Positions 51,229 to 61,890 are shown, numbered from the stretch's first letter. The stretch: DNA of 64,000 nucleotides from Aradus depressus (GCA_963662175.1 OY759222.1:12286222-12350221); one strand, 5' to 3'. The notes: generated by a model from the letters alone, not told the origin. Translations and numbers: made by a program.

Positions 51229-54200
51229 CTGAAATTATAAAAATGTATATCAGTCTTGAAGGTAGATAGGCAGACTAAAGGAAAATTAGTCAAAAAACAC
51301 AATGAATATCGTATTGCCGAGTTGCACATGAGTGCAATCACTTCCAACATGTGAGGACGCCGGTAGTCTTCTGAGCTCAAGATCGCGGGATCGCGACCCG
51401 GTCGAGGCCTTTAAGTTTTTCATCTGAGATATGAAAAGACCCTGAGCACGCCGTCCTTCGGATGGGACTTGCTATGGTCCAGAGCCTGTACGATGTCAGG
51501 TACGCGTTAAAGACCACCCTAGGCGAATAAAAATTTAATGTAGACAAAATTTTGAACTCCTATAGATGGGCTCATCTCCACCAGAGCAACGAAAGAACGC
51601 TCTGGTAGTAGGCGATATGACCTAGTTTTTAAAGCCCGGACACGAGCCACAATAACTAACTTTATAGCTAAATATTATTTATAACAAAAATATTTACAGA
51701 AGTTTTTTTTTTAACCCTAGAAAAAAATACCATCAATTTTTTGATTGAACTCAAGTCTTGACTAAAGGTTTAAACACAAAGGACGACTCGTAAAATATTT
51801 TTAGTAAAAAATATATAAAAATATAAGAAGATTTGGTTGAAAGTTAATAGATGTTTTCATCAGGGACTTTTTTTTTTTTTTTGCCTTATATACGATGCAT
51901 ATTAGCCATGACTCTTATTATGGTGTTACCTACTTACTTACGACGTCCATGGGAGAGAGTTCCATCTACGAAATAAAACTCACTCCCGGACGGGATTCGA
52001 ACCCGCAAACCAAGGTGAGACCATGCGACCAAAGCCCTACGCTCTAGCCCGCAAGGCCACCATGGCTCCCTTCATCAGGGCCTTCTAAATCATCCTACTA
52101 AATTTTATTGATAAAATCAGTCACATCGACCGTTATTAGGGTTTTTGAGTCCGACCCCCTCTTCTCTGTTACAGCAGCCCATTTAGCAGATTCATTCGGC
52201 TGAAAATTGATAGCTGTTGTAGGGTTTTGGATACAATTATAAAATTTAAGTCACCTTATCCATTACAACAGCAGTTATTGTCGTTTTAATGTCAAGACCC
52301 CCTCCCCTAATCCTTCGCCCTTCCCAATAACCAATATGGCTGAAAGTTAAGGATATATATAAAATTTCGTATCGATACAATCATTCTAATGAGAGTTATC
52401 ATGTTTACAGACGCAAACATACAAAGACAGGAAACATTTTTTTACACTTTTGGAATCAACATGAAATTCCGATGACCGATGAAAACTCGGATGAAATATC
52501 GGACCGATCACATAACATCGTATAGCAGGCAAGTCAAAATGATAAGTTTATGTTATTATTTTAGAAAGATAATGACCGTAACAAGGACGAGTAAGTCAAG
52601 GTCAAGTGTAAAAAAAATATTAGTAATTTTTAGACCTAATTGCAGTAATTTATCACCCACTTGGTATATAAATAGGACTAGCTTCATACCAAGATGAGCT
52701 TTAATAATTATTTTTAAACCACATTCAAGTCCTTGCGATCTTGTAAAAAATAATTATAGATACCACAATATAATTTAAACATTAGTTACGATTCTTATGT
52801 AAGTCTACTCCTTCATATATACGAGTATATGGTTTGTATGTTTTTTTCGTCATGTCCGCACTTAACTACGAGGTCATACCGCTTATCATATACTAATTTA
52901 TTTTTCTTGTTTTTCTTTTCTATGTATTTTTATTAGCATTTTATTTAATTATTTCATTTATTTATATATATTATAATAATTATTGTTGTTTTTTTAGATT
53001 AGACATTGTGACCTGAGGATGAGACGCGAGAACTTCCCAAAATGTCGTGAAAAAGACATTTCAGGAAAAGTTATCAAAAAATATTATCTTAATTTTAATA
53101 TAATTTAAAAAAATTATCTACTGTATTTATTATATACTTTATCTACTGTATAAAAGTATGGAATTTAATCTGTATGTAGGGCTTTGGTCGCATGGTCTCA
53201 TCATGGTTTGCGGGTTCGAATCCCGTCCGGGATTGAGTTTTATTTCGTGGATAGCCTCCCGGGGCTATGGATGTCGTAAATAACTGATAACACAAGGCTA
53301 ATATGCATCGAACGTAAGGCCAAAAAAATAAATAAAAAATAAAATAAAAATACTGTATAAAATTATTATTTTCGTACTCATATTTTCAAGTATTTCTTTA
53401 TTCGCATCTTTTTACCTTTGAAATAAAATTAAAAATATGATAAATAAAGCATATTTTATTGAACACTTAGGTATATTGTCTAACTCCACATACATAAATG
53501 TGTACCGGTTTCGGCTCAATAAAATGTATACTATTTATCATATTTTCAATTTAAAAAAAAATGTATTCGGACATTTTTACTTTTTAATAGCATTGTTAAT
53601 TCTAATCCATGTGTCTCAGACTCAAAGAGCTAATATCTGTTTAATGATCTAAATTATAAGCTATTTAAATGTAAATATTCATACGACGTATCCTATTACC
53701 ATGTTATGGTTTAACGTAAATAAAAATTATTATTATTATTACCACCAGAGCGCTCTTTCGTTACTTTGGTGGACATGAGCCCGAATCTACTGTGGGTATC
53801 TTAAATGTTGCCTACCATGGTTTAGTCTTGTTTTAATCTACCTCCCAGATAAAAAAAAACCCCAAGGCCCTCGGCAGGGTTTTCGAACCCGCAACTCTTT
53901 TTTATATTTCGTAAAATTTGGTGAATAACGCAAATGAAACAGTGACTAGCTGTTGGAAATGAAACTCACCCTGTTTGATAAAAGGTACAATTTTACTTTC
54001 CCCAGTTTTCTTATTCATGGCCTGAAGAGCAATTATGGCTTTTCCCTTGCCGTCTGTCCCCTCCGCAGCTCCGCGGTGGAAGTCCACTTGACCTCCGAAA
54101 CCTAAAACAACATATACAATAATATTAATCTAAAACACTACATATATATATATTTTTTCTCTCAAATAAAACAGATTATCAACCAATTCATTCAAGGTAA

Positions 54201-57200
54201 TAAATAAACAACATACATCGAATATCACTAAAAAAATATATTTTTTTTAACACTGCCTGATTTATTATTTATTGGTATACTAGCAGTAATACCCGGCGTT
54301 GCCCGGGGAACTTTGACTTTTTTCCTAATATCTCTCGTTCGAATCCTATTCAATTCTTCAACAGTACATTCATGATGTTATAATTTTCAATTATTCATAT
54401 GGAATAACGCTTAACAACGCTATTCAACGGCAGACACCCCAGCTAGTAAGTTTTTAGGACCCCTGGGCACCGCAGCTATTATGCGCCATTCAACGGCGGA
54501 AACCACACCTAGTGAATACTTAGCATCACTGGACGTCCTAGCCAGTGCGTACTTAAGAACGCTTGTGACCACAGCTAGTATGTGCTTTGCAACGGCGGAC
54601 CCCACAGCCAGTATGTAGTTACTGCTACTACATGTGAAATTTCATGAGAATCCGATTAACTTTAATGAGTCAGAATTATTTTTATGCTTATTAATTATTA
54701 ATTTGGCCTTTAAGAAAACTACATATAAACTTCCATGACAATCCGCTCCAGTTGACATCTCGGAACTCTCTTCATAAGAACCTTCCTCGGACTTCAACAA
54801 ATATTTGAAAAAAAAAAAATAGCCGAATTGGTCCGGCCGTTCTCGAGTTTTGCGCTTAGCTAATTTAGCCATTCATTTTTATTATATAGATTGTGATTTG
54901 ACGATTTGGCCTGATCCCTGAGTTTCTAATTACAATTTTTGAATTTCTCAGGACATAAACGATGTATGAAGCTACGTCTGGCCTCATTTTATTAGAGACA
55001 AATCAGCCAATGTAAATACTCTATTTCAGGTTTTGGAAAAAATATCTAAATCTAACAATATTCTACACATTACAGGTTTTATTTAACAGTTATTGATTTA
55101 TATATTTTTTATAGTTTAGGAAAGTAATCTTCAAGACGCTAAACACTGTATGCATGTTGGTTACTTCAAATTTGACAAAAATTCATAGAAATTTCAACCG
55201 TTCTCGCATAAAACAAAGCAAACATTTTTAAAAATTACATGCTATATGGCATAAAGAGGTGAACCACTCGACTGATCTGATTGAAATCTTGATATAATGC
55301 TTTGTCACTGGAATGAGGTACCAAGTTTCAGCCTTCTATCTCGACTAGAAGTGATTTAAAAAAAAAAAGTGTGCGCCATGATGTTTTTGGTTGAAAATAA
55401 TTTTTGGATAAAGTAATTTTGAATTGAAATCATTTCAAATTGAAATTATCAGATTATAAAATTGTCCATGTAAACTTATTAGGGAAAAGTAATCTATAAA
55501 TGAAATGATTGGTTTGAGGTCACTAAAGTAAGAAACATTAATTTTAGACTCAATCTTTTCTGCGAGTTTTGCAAAAACAGTGTCTATAGTTGTGCCACGT
55601 TTATATTGATAATCTCTTGTTGTAGTTAACTTTCGATCATTAACCATTCTCAGTTTAAATGTGTCAAAAAGAAACTTAATCAATGGCTTAGCCTTCTTCT
55701 GCAAAATTACAATTGAAATCTCCAGCCAAAATCGAAGGAAGTTCATGATAATTTGCCTTTAGAAAGTTTTTTGATACTTCTTCAGAGTATATCGCAAGTG
55801 AAAAACGAACATCATTGGCATTATGACACTTTCTTATTTTACTGTCTTCTTCACTTTTCATTGTTTATACTATGATCATGCACGCTAAAGCAGACGTTTA
55901 ATAAGACGCATAGTGGCTGTACACAGTTGTATATACCACAGTTTTTAGGGAGATGCTTAGCAAAACGAGTACAAATGTGTCAAAAAGAAACTTAATGGGT
56001 TAGCCCTCTCTTCTGCAAAATTACAATTGATATCTCCAGCCAAAAACAAAGGTCATATTCAATGATTTATCGAGCCGTATTTATCGATACAAAGCCCGCT
56101 AAGATTCATTCATCCCCTCCCCTCCCGCCTCCTCCCTTCCTAATACCGATCGGCGGAGTCGAAGATGGGAGAGTGAAACTTTCGTTGCCATTTCCGTGTC
56201 GTCACGCTTTTACCATCTCACTGCCAGAGAGACCAACGGCACGTAAGGATCTCTGCTCCAAAAGCGATTTGCGGATTTGATGTCACCAAACCGAATTAAT
56301 ATAAGAAATATAAAAAAGATAATAAAAATAGGTACATTTATTGTTAATAATTATAGGATACATTGAATAAGTGTGAAACTCGAGTTACAAACTGTATTTC
56401 CTTGGTAACTCACCACTAAACATTCTGGTTCCTATAGAGTCGGCACAGACCTGCCCAGTCAGATCCACTTCGATACAAGAGTTGATGGAAGTCATCTTGG
56501 GATGGATCCTGATCACTGACGTACTGTTCGTATAGTCCACCTCCTTCATCACTAGACACAAAACAAAAATATACGGATTAAAAAAATTAAATAAGTGAAT
56601 CTCTGAATACGGACTTAGAATGGTGCTACATACGAAATTTCATGAAAAAACAATAAACCATAATATAGCTAGCAGTAAATTCCAAATTTTGACCACATAG
56701 CCTATGCTTGAACCGCCCTTATAAATACTACATACGAATTTTGATGAAATTCTAATATACCGTTAGCCCCTGCAATCAAAATGTTGAGATGACCCATACA
56801 TTACCAATGTTTGAACTGAGCTTCATGTGAAATTTCACTAATGATCAATCTTTAAAGAACTAGCTGACGTTGAGAATTTTCGTTATGCCAAATATCAATT
56901 CAAGAGCCATAAAATGTATTTTACGTATGTATATATTTATATGTAAGTGAACATAAAGTTATATACCATAGTAAGCAAAAATTGTAAGGTGAGAAGTTAA
57001 TTAGTTATTATCACTCATGCCAGGGCTTTAACAGGTCATATGCCTACTACCAGAGCGCTCTTTCGTCACTCTGGTAGACTAGAGCCCGAATCTACTATAA
57101 GAATCCTAAATTTTGCCTACCTAGGTTTATTCTATTCACCTAGTGTAGGGGTCGAGTACCTGACACCGCACAGTCTCGGGACCGTCGCTTAGCGATCTGA

Positions 57201-60200
57201 AAGACCGGCAGGGTTCTGAACCCGCGATCTTGAGCTCAGTAGAGCAGCACACTAACTCTGAGCTACTGGCACCCTCTGTAAGGTTTATAAATTTTATAAA
57301 AGCCGGTAGTTCAGAGGTAGCGAGCTTGTCTACAGAGCTCAAGATAGTAGGTTCGAAACCTAGGTACTTAAGGTACATACCTTGAGCACGCCGTCCTTCG
57401 GATGGGATGTTGAGCGATGGTCCCGAGCTGAACAACTTGGCAACGCGTTTAATATTTTAGAGTGTATAGTATTGATACATATGACTATACATGCAAATCA
57501 AAATAAATTATCTCAAGTCCGGGGTCACACCAAGTAATACTTACAAACAGAAGGATTGTCGTCGACAAAATCGTAGAGATCCTTTTGACCAATTAGAAAT
57601 GAGGATACAATCTTTCCTCTATGGATCGGCTTGAGGTTGTTGGTAACATTGCCTTTTCGAACCAAGTTGACCACTCCCATGGAGAACATCTCTGTGTGGA
57701 TCCCCAGATCCTTGTGTTTGTCCAGTAGAGCCAAAACAGAGTCTGGGATACTACCGATACCTGAAGATGTTTAGTAAAATAATTATTACATATGAATATA
57801 AATATTAGCAGCTCATGCGCGAATTGTGGGCAAAAAAATTAAAATTATACCTCTATGAACTTAGATGAACTGAGAAAAATAACATCCAAATTGATCTAAA
57901 TGTTTTTATAACTATTTGACATCAAATTAGACTTTCACAAATTCCGCCTTTATTACTTCCACTATACGAAGTATAAGGGAAGTTATGTAATCGGTCAGAA
58001 ATTCGATGCGCAGTTTTCAATGGAATTCCATGTTTTCCGACATACAGATTCCAAAAATGAAAAAAAAAAAAATGCTGTCTGATTGTGAATCCAGGACCCT
58101 TTAACGACGACATCAATTGATTTTCAGTCAAATCGACTAAAGGGAAGGGGGTGAAAGGTTTTTTATTAAATATATTTACTTGTTGCCTTTCACAATAAAT
58201 TAAAAAATGAATAAAATTTTGAATAATAAAAAAAAATTTAAGTTAATTAACTCTATAATTTTAAAAATAAAATAATCTACCATATGGTTGAGTGAAGCTC
58301 TTAAAAAAATGAAAAACATATGTTATAAATAACTCTGTAAACTTTTCAAACTACGTTACTTGCACCAATCCAAAAATCCAAAAGTCTCCCGGTGTGATTC
58401 TGAAAATTAAGATTATTAAATATTGTGTCCCGATAACGATTGGCGCTTATCTCAAAGGTGTTGATTCGCAAGGCCTATGAGTTTTGAAATGTGAATTTCA
58501 TTGAGAGAGATTTTGGGGAATTAAAAAGAAATTAAAACATGGTTATGAATTTACAAATATTGGAAAAATTTATTTATAATTTGCTGATCAGCCATTTAAA
58601 AAAAAATATAAAGGTTACTCACGTTCATGACGCCATTGAACTAAATTAAAAATTAACATTATTTACATACAAATATTAAACAAAAAAATTTACATCCTCC
58701 ATCAGTTCGCCTCTTTTCAATGTTACTTTACATTCTATTCCACTTTCCACCACTTTTTCAAGAGTTATAACTTTTAAATTAGACACCTCGGAACACAGGT
58801 TTGTCCTATACAAAGACTGGAGGACAACTGCCTTACACCTTCGAAATGGTAGCTTGATATTGTCTTTCCGTCGCTGTTTTGTTTTCTTGAACTTGATAAT
58901 TTTCAACTTTACAAAGTTTTTTTGCGTCTTCTTCCTTCGTTTCTTTTTCTTCTTTCTTATTAAATATTCTTTTAATTTTCTGCGGTTTTGATTTTCAATT
59001 GGACTCCTACTTTTTTCAAAAACAGTATTCAAACTTCGGTGAAATACACTTTCGGATCATTCTACAGCCTTGGATTGGATCCGTCCTCTATGATTGGATC
59101 ATTTTTGGAACAGGCTTCCTTTTCAAAATTTTGAGCTGGCTTTTCCATCTGATGTTTGCCGTTTTTCTCTTCTTTTTCTTTTTCCATCTCTTCTTAATAA
59201 TTGACTGTCTTGTTCTAAAAATTTTCAAAGCCTTCTACCGACGAGTTTTTTAACTATTGATCTTTTTTTTAATTTTGCTCATAATTTCCTGAAATTTTCT
59301 TCATTCCTTCTTCTTTTAGCTGTTTCATTTTGTTCCTGGATGTGGAATTAATTTTTCCTGTAAATTTAGTTTCCTTTTGAAGTCGGTGGTTCTTGTAATC
59401 ATTATTTAAAATGTTTGTTGATGACTGTAAGGTTAGGCCTAAAACTACCTTTTCTTCCTTTTGAAGTTATTCTTCCTTTCTTCTTAAACTTGTTTTGTTC
59501 TTCTAAATGGGTTTAATAAAAAAAAATATATCAATAAATCCGTTGCCTTGGCAACGGGCTTGTTTATATTACAGGGGATTAGACACGAAATTTAATATGA
59601 ACGCCCAGTACCCTCGTAAAGACACCTACAAATTTTCAGACAATTCGGTCAAAGGGGATTTGGGGAGAGGCTTAACACAAAAACTGTAATAATTTAGTAT
59701 GAGCCAATATACATGTCAACTACTGATTATTAGCGCAAATAGTCGACTAGTTTTGAAGGGGGGCGAAAAGTTAATTGATTAATTCGTTATGGGGAAGTAC
59801 ACTACCATTCACCGACTTTTTCTTTTAAAAAAGTTTGAGACACTGTGATAGAATACTACCTTAATTATAAACCAGGTTCATATCCAATAAGAAAATGTAT
59901 TAATTATAGGAAAATTTACATAAATAACTGACAAATTCAGATGAAAACGTTGTTTAAAAACTATATTTTAGCTATTTTGAACAAGTTTCATTTAGTTTTA
60001 CAAATGTTCCCAAGAATCAAATAAATTTCCAAGGTTTCACAGATAGCAGAGCTAACAATCTTATGAATATAAAACAATAATTATTAATACAACACCAATA
60101 AAAATTAGGATTTGTTTTACGTATGTTTTGACTTGGTTTACAAAAATTATACTTTAAAATTAATATTTCATTAGCATTGCAGCCTTTGAGGTCAGCACTA

Positions 60201-61890
60201 GGCATATTCTATCAGGGACTGAATTGTAAAAAAAAAAAAAATAATAATAACACATTATTATTTAATAACAATGTTTTGAGGTCAAAACAGGTTAATATTG
60301 TATATTTAGCTTAAGAGGGAGATATAGCGTTTTATAGTATACGATTTGCTTTCTACATTTTATAATGTTACTTACAGAAAAAGACTGGATGAAAAAAGTT
60401 AAAAATTTGCTTGCAAAAATTTGGAGACCCTGGCTTTATATTTTTTTGGATGTTCCAAAATCTACCAGTAAACAATAATAATAATAACTATAAATAAAAC
60501 GTCATATTACCCATCTGGAGAGTGGCTCCATCCTCGACTAGATTCTCGGCGATGTGTTTCCCGATGGCCTGCTCCTCCGGACTGGCGGGACCTCCTCCAT
60601 GGGCTGGCAGAGGCTCGTTGATGTTCACAGCATAGTCAAAGTGAGACATGTGGATCACGCCATCTCCGAAGGTACGCGGCATGTTCGGATTGATCTGAGC
60701 TGCACAAATCCATTTAATAAGAAGAATATTTATTTAAACCATAATAAGGTAATCGAATACGACATACTATTTTGTACATCAAAATAGTTTATAAATTAGC
60801 CGATATTAAATATTAGATTAAATGAATATACAATTCCAAATATTAGTAACTACAATATATACTATTTTTATTAAATATTCAATTATAAATATTTTATATG
60901 TCTTATAGAGAAAAACAAAAAATATATAATAACAATGAAGTAAAAAACAAATATAAACTATAGAAATATTAAACAAATGTAATTACTGATACTTAACATT
61001 TTGTGAAACGTTTAATAGAAATAAAAAGAAAAACGTCTGTTTTCACAAAATATAAAAAATATATGGGAAGGTATCAGTGGTATGCGCCCTTGCTTACTGA
61101 GCTCAAGATCGCGGGTTCGAAATCAGGCCGAGGGCCTTAAATTAAGCAATGGTCCCGAGTCTGTCTTAAGCAAAATTTAGAACTCCCATAGTAGAGTCGG
61201 TCTCATTTCCACCAGAGTAATGAAAGAGCGCACTGGTAGTAGGTGATATGACCTTATAGTTAAAATCCTGAGCATGATTCATTATAACTAATTAGCTATA
61301 AAAAATATGGAAGTACTTTCGGTATTGCTACCATATATTGTATATATTTTGTGAAATAGGTAATTTTTAAAAAATGTACGTGTTTTCTTTATTTTTAAAA
61401 GTAATTACGATAGAACATGATAGAGGACCTACACCAAGAAAATAAAAATGAAACCTAAATGTGAATTGAAGCTTAATATATGAAACACGACATTTTTATG
61501 ATTTTTTTTTAATTGACAGTGAGAAAAAAAACTGCTTCCGATTAGACGGTTACCTCTCATATAAACGTTTTAATTGAATTTAAAATTCTTTTATTGTATC
61601 TATCGCTTTCAAGAAGTGAAAAAAGCATTAAAGAAGTTGATTCCTTTATGAGTTATACTTTTTTCAATATAATAATTATTAACCTTAAATTATTTTTAAA
61701 TAAAATGGAATCCCGATAATCCGAAAAAAACCTTTGCAATCATTAGTTCAAATAATTGAGACTCAATCGCAAATAAAGTTTGTTGGTCTGTTCACTTACC
61801 GATAACGATATTCGCATATGACACACCAGCACGAACACAGTCCACGCTTGTGCCCAAACTGCAAAATCCATGCTTGTCAGGGGGAGAAAC
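51044..61890 (-). CDS. 4-hydroxybutyrate CoA-transferase / acetyl-CoA hydrolase family gene, 3' six coding exons
   Basis: Joining six minus-strand exons (61890-61800, 60699-60511, 57760-57545, 56551-56414, 54101-53970, 51228-51044) gives 951 nt, which is 316 residues plus TGA, with one continuous frame. All five internal junctions are GT-AG and all are phase 1. The translation follows the acetyl-CoA hydrolase/transferase family in order: SPPDKHGFCSLGTSVD, then MPRTFGDG, then EMFSMGVVNL and FVDDNPSV, then SCIEVDLTGQVCADSIG (its Glu sits where the family places the catalytic glutamate), then GFGGQVDFHRGA, then VVTTRAHIHNVVTEFGIASL and AHPDHREALEKAAFERL. Family members are about 450-480 residues, so roughly the N-terminal third is missing. 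No matching exon is visible between 61.9 and 64.0 kb, so the start should lie outside the window. The family moves CoA between acyl-CoA and carboxylates, usually in mitochondria; location cannot be judged without the N-terminus. An AATAAA lies about 150 nt past the stop. The name is inferred from family resemblance only. Confidence 0.93.
51352..51660 (+). mobile_element. SINE1 copy in the last CoA-transferase intron
   Basis: GAGGACGCCGGTAG, then a deletion of the A-box-to-anticodon part, CTTCTGAGCTCAAGATCGCG, GCCGTCCTTCGGATGGGACT, and a CGAGCCACAATAACTAAC end. Its orientation is opposite to the gene. Confidence 0.9.
51830..52530 (-). repeat. Family B copy split by SINE2
   Basis: GATTTGGTTGAAAGTTAATA (51832) continues after the SINE at 52081. 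Units follow (ATCGACCGTTATTAGGGTTT, GGCTGAAAATTGATAGCTGT), to the left end near GACCGATCACATAACATCGT at 52505-52525. Confidence 0.82.
51866..52070 (-). mobile_element. SINE2, full length, with target-site duplication
   Basis: A second tRNA-derived SINE. On the minus strand: GGGAGCCATGGTGGCCTTGC (A-box region), GGGCTTTGGTCGCATGGTCT, GGGTTCGAATCCCGTCCGGG (B box), GAGTGAGTTTTATTTCGTAG, GCTAATATGCATCGTATATA and an A-rich tail. TTCATCAGGG flanks it at 51856-51865 and 52071-52080. It sits inside a minus-strand Family B copy. Confidence 0.92.
52531..53175. other. Intron sequence, mostly unassigned
   Basis: A SINE1 scrap at about 52850-52890 (minus; CTTAACTACGAGGTCATACC). At 52990-53040 CTGAGGATGAGACGCGAGAA is a decayed version of the CTGANGA motif without a clear GAAA partner. 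Confidence 0.45.
53176..53330 (+). mobile_element. SINE2 copy, 5'-truncated
   Basis: GTAGGGCTTTGGTCGCATGG, GCGGGTTCGAATCCCGTCCG, GGCTAATATGCATCGAACGT, then an A-rich tail of AAATAAATAAAA type. Confidence 0.9.
53331..53740. other. Intron sequence, nothing recognised
   Basis: AT-rich, with a TTA/ATT microsatellite at about 53727-53740. The 71-codon plus frame has no domain. Confidence 0.45.
53741..53905 (-). mobile_element. SINE1 fragment, internally deleted
   Basis: TACCACCAGAGCGCTCTTTC, GTCTTGTTTTAATCTACCTC, then AGGGTTTTCGAACCCGCAAC on the minus strand, ending 65 bp from a CoA-transferase exon. Confidence 0.87.
53970..54101 (-). CDS. CoA-transferase gene exon with glycine-rich loop (132 nt)
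   Basis: Acceptor TTTTAG and donor GTGAGT. It encodes GFGGQVDFHRGAAEGTDGKG followed by KAIIALQAMNKKTGESKIVP and FIKQG. The GxGGQxDFxRGA block and the SKIVP segment are highly conserved in the family and help form the active site and CoA pocket. Confidence 0.93.
54279..54891 (+). mobile_element. RTE-like element fragment (Family E relative) in an intron
   Basis: Starts ACTAGCAGTAATACCCGGCG, then TTGCCCGGGGAACTTTGAC. It has a GCCATTCAACGGCGGAAACC-type degenerate tandem at 54420-54610, two Family E-like units (ACTACATGTGAAATTTCATG), and ends TTTTATTATATAGATT. Such beginnings and ends are common in invertebrate RTE-related repeats. Confidence 0.7.
54892..55435. other. Intron sequence, nothing recognised
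   Basis: AT-rich with no repeat family seen. Confidence 0.4.
55436..55850 (-). pseudogene. Endonuclease/exonuclease/phosphatase (EEP) domain fragment of a transposon
   Basis: Minus strand, first frame: HNANDVRFSLAIYSEEVSKN, then HELPSILAGDFNCNFAEEG and a stop. Second frame, overlapping: KPLIKFLFDTFKLRMVNDRK, YKRGTTIDTVFAKLAEKIES, then VSYFSDLKPIISF. AGDFN carries the catalytic Asp and Asn of EEP nucleases. The GTTIDxVF and YFSxxxPI segments follow as in endonuclease domains of Helitron-type and non-LTR elements of arthropods. One frameshift near 55690 breaks it. It lies in the same orientation as the CoA-transferase gene, within its intron. Confidence 0.75.
55965..56058 (-). repeat. Partial second copy of the EEP fragment
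   Basis: The minus strand repeats LAGDINCNFAEERANPLSFF and the ATGTGTCAAAAAGAAACTTA stretch found at 55660-55735, with the DFN-type Phe changed to Ile. It represents a local duplication about 300 bp away. Confidence 0.8.
56059..56413. other. Intron sequence, nothing recognised
   Basis: Contains a GC-richer patch at 56105-56275 (CCCTCCCCTCCCGCCTCCTC and onward) without a recognisable element or domain. Confidence 0.4.
56414..56551 (-). CDS. CoA-transferase gene exon with the probable catalytic glutamate (138 nt)
   Basis: Acceptor GTCTAG and donor GTGAGT. It encodes LMKEVDYTNSTSVIRIHPKM, then TSINSCIEVDLTGQVCADSI, then GTRMFSG. The glutamate in IEVDLTGQV occupies the position of the conserved glutamate that forms the CoA-thioester intermediate in related CoA-transferases. 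This is a family-knowledge assignment, not demonstrated here. Confidence 0.92.
56552..56985. repeat. Decayed Family E-like sequence in an intron
   Basis: GCTACATACGAAATTTCATG, ACTACATACGAATTTTGATG and CTTCATGTGAAATTTCACT mark three worn units between 56625 and 56880. Confidence 0.55.
56990..57278 (-). mobile_element. SINE1 copy in an intron, left arm of an inverted pair
   Basis: CACTCATGCCAGGGCTTTAA to GATCTTGAGCTCAGTAGAGC and GAGCTACTGGCACCCTC. TGTAAGGT occurs just before and just after, a likely short target duplication. It is in the same orientation as the gene. Confidence 0.88.
57300..57440 (+). mobile_element. SINE1 5' fragment in an intron, right arm of an inverted pair
   Basis: AAGCCGGTAGTTCAGAGGTA, AGGTTCGAAACCTAGGTACT, then GCACGCCGTCCTTCGGATGG to GGTCCCGAGC. 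The 3' half is missing. Confidence 0.88.
57545..57760 (-). CDS. CoA-transferase gene exon (216 nt)
   Basis: Acceptor CTTCAG and donor GTAAGT. It encodes GIGSIPDSVLALLDKHKDLG, then IHTEMFSMGVVNLVRKGNVT, a lysine-rich HRGKIVSSFLIG stretch, and DLYDFVDDNPSV. The GIGSIPDAVL and EMFSDG-type motifs are typical of this family. Family members usually have Asp after EMFS; here it is Met. Confidence 0.93.
57946..58165 (+). repeat. Family B left part in an intron
   Basis: TTCCACTATACGAAGTATAA, GGGAAGTTATGTAATCGGTC, TTTTCAATGGAATTCCATGT, then GATTTTCAGTCAAATCGACT. The 3' half is absent. Confidence 0.87.
58166..59539. other. Intron sequence with a lysine-rich reading frame
   Basis: Minus frame 59032-58676 (118 codons) is extremely Lys/Arg-rich (IRKKKKKRRKKTQKNFVKLK) and then turns less biased (YRTNLCSEVSNLKVITLEKV). 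The composition follows from a strand-asymmetric, pyrimidine-rich tract at 58860-59470. I recognise no family and do not call it a gene; a decayed retroelement coding region is possible. Confidence 0.35.
59540..59557. promoter_or_regulatory. Perfect X-box-like palindrome
   Basis: CCGTTGCCTTGGCAACGG: eight-base arms around TT. It matches the RFX X-box pattern GTNRCC-N-RGYAAC. It is intronic in the CoA-transferase gene. Sequence match only; function not shown. Confidence 0.4.
59562..59822 (+). repeat. Family B copy, shortened, in an intron
   Basis: GATTAGACACGAAATTTAAT, TTTTCAGACAATTCGGTCAA, then AAGTTAATTGATTAATTCGT and ATTCACCGACTTTTT. Confidence 0.83.
59823..60510. other. Intron sequence, nothing recognised
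   Basis: AT-rich with no repeat family seen. Confidence 0.45.
60511..60699 (-). CDS. CoA-transferase gene exon (189 nt)
   Basis: Bounded by TGCAG upstream and GTAATA downstream on the minus strand. It encodes AQINPNMPRTFGDGVIHMSH, then a proline/glycine-rich stretch (EPLPAHGGGPASPEEQAIGK), then HIAENLVEDGATLQMG. The NxxMPRTxGD and DGATLQMGIG segments are family signatures. It enters in phase 1, sharing a codon with the previous exon, and leaves in phase 1. Confidence 0.93.
60702..61065. other. Intron sequence, nothing recognised
   Basis: Very AT-rich. Confidence 0.45.
61066..61288 (+). mobile_element. SINE1 copy in an intron, internally deleted
   Basis: ATCAGTGGTATGCGCCCTTG, GATCGCGGGTTCGAAATCAG, a deletion over the central domain, GTAGAGTCGGTCTCATTTCC, and a GCATGATTCATTATAACTAA end. 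Confidence 0.88.
61290..61700 (+). repeat. Family D repeat, uninterrupted copy
   Basis: GAAGTACTTTCGGTATTGCT, GAAAATAAAAATGAAACC, TTTATTGTATCTATCGCTTT, then GTTGATTCCTTTATGAGTTA. It matches both halves of the 39.2-39.9-kb copy and the reverse complement of 24.6-24.8 kb. Confidence 0.7.
61800..61890 (-). CDS. CoA-transferase gene, most upstream exon in the window (91 nt)
   Basis: Acceptor AG at 61892-61891 and donor GTAAGT at 61799-61794. It is read from phase 0 and ends with one spare base. It encodes VSPPDKHGFCSLGTSVDCVR and continues to ANIVIG. This matches the family's SP-D-x-G-x-x-SLG-x-x-VD segment at the start of the second domain. The phase-0 upstream boundary means more exons must lie to the right. 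Confidence 0.9.

Noticed and set aside
58676..59032. 118-codon Lys/Arg-rich frame as a nuclear protein gene
   Set aside because: Base-composition driven, inside an intron, with no homology I recognise; kept only as a note on that stretch.
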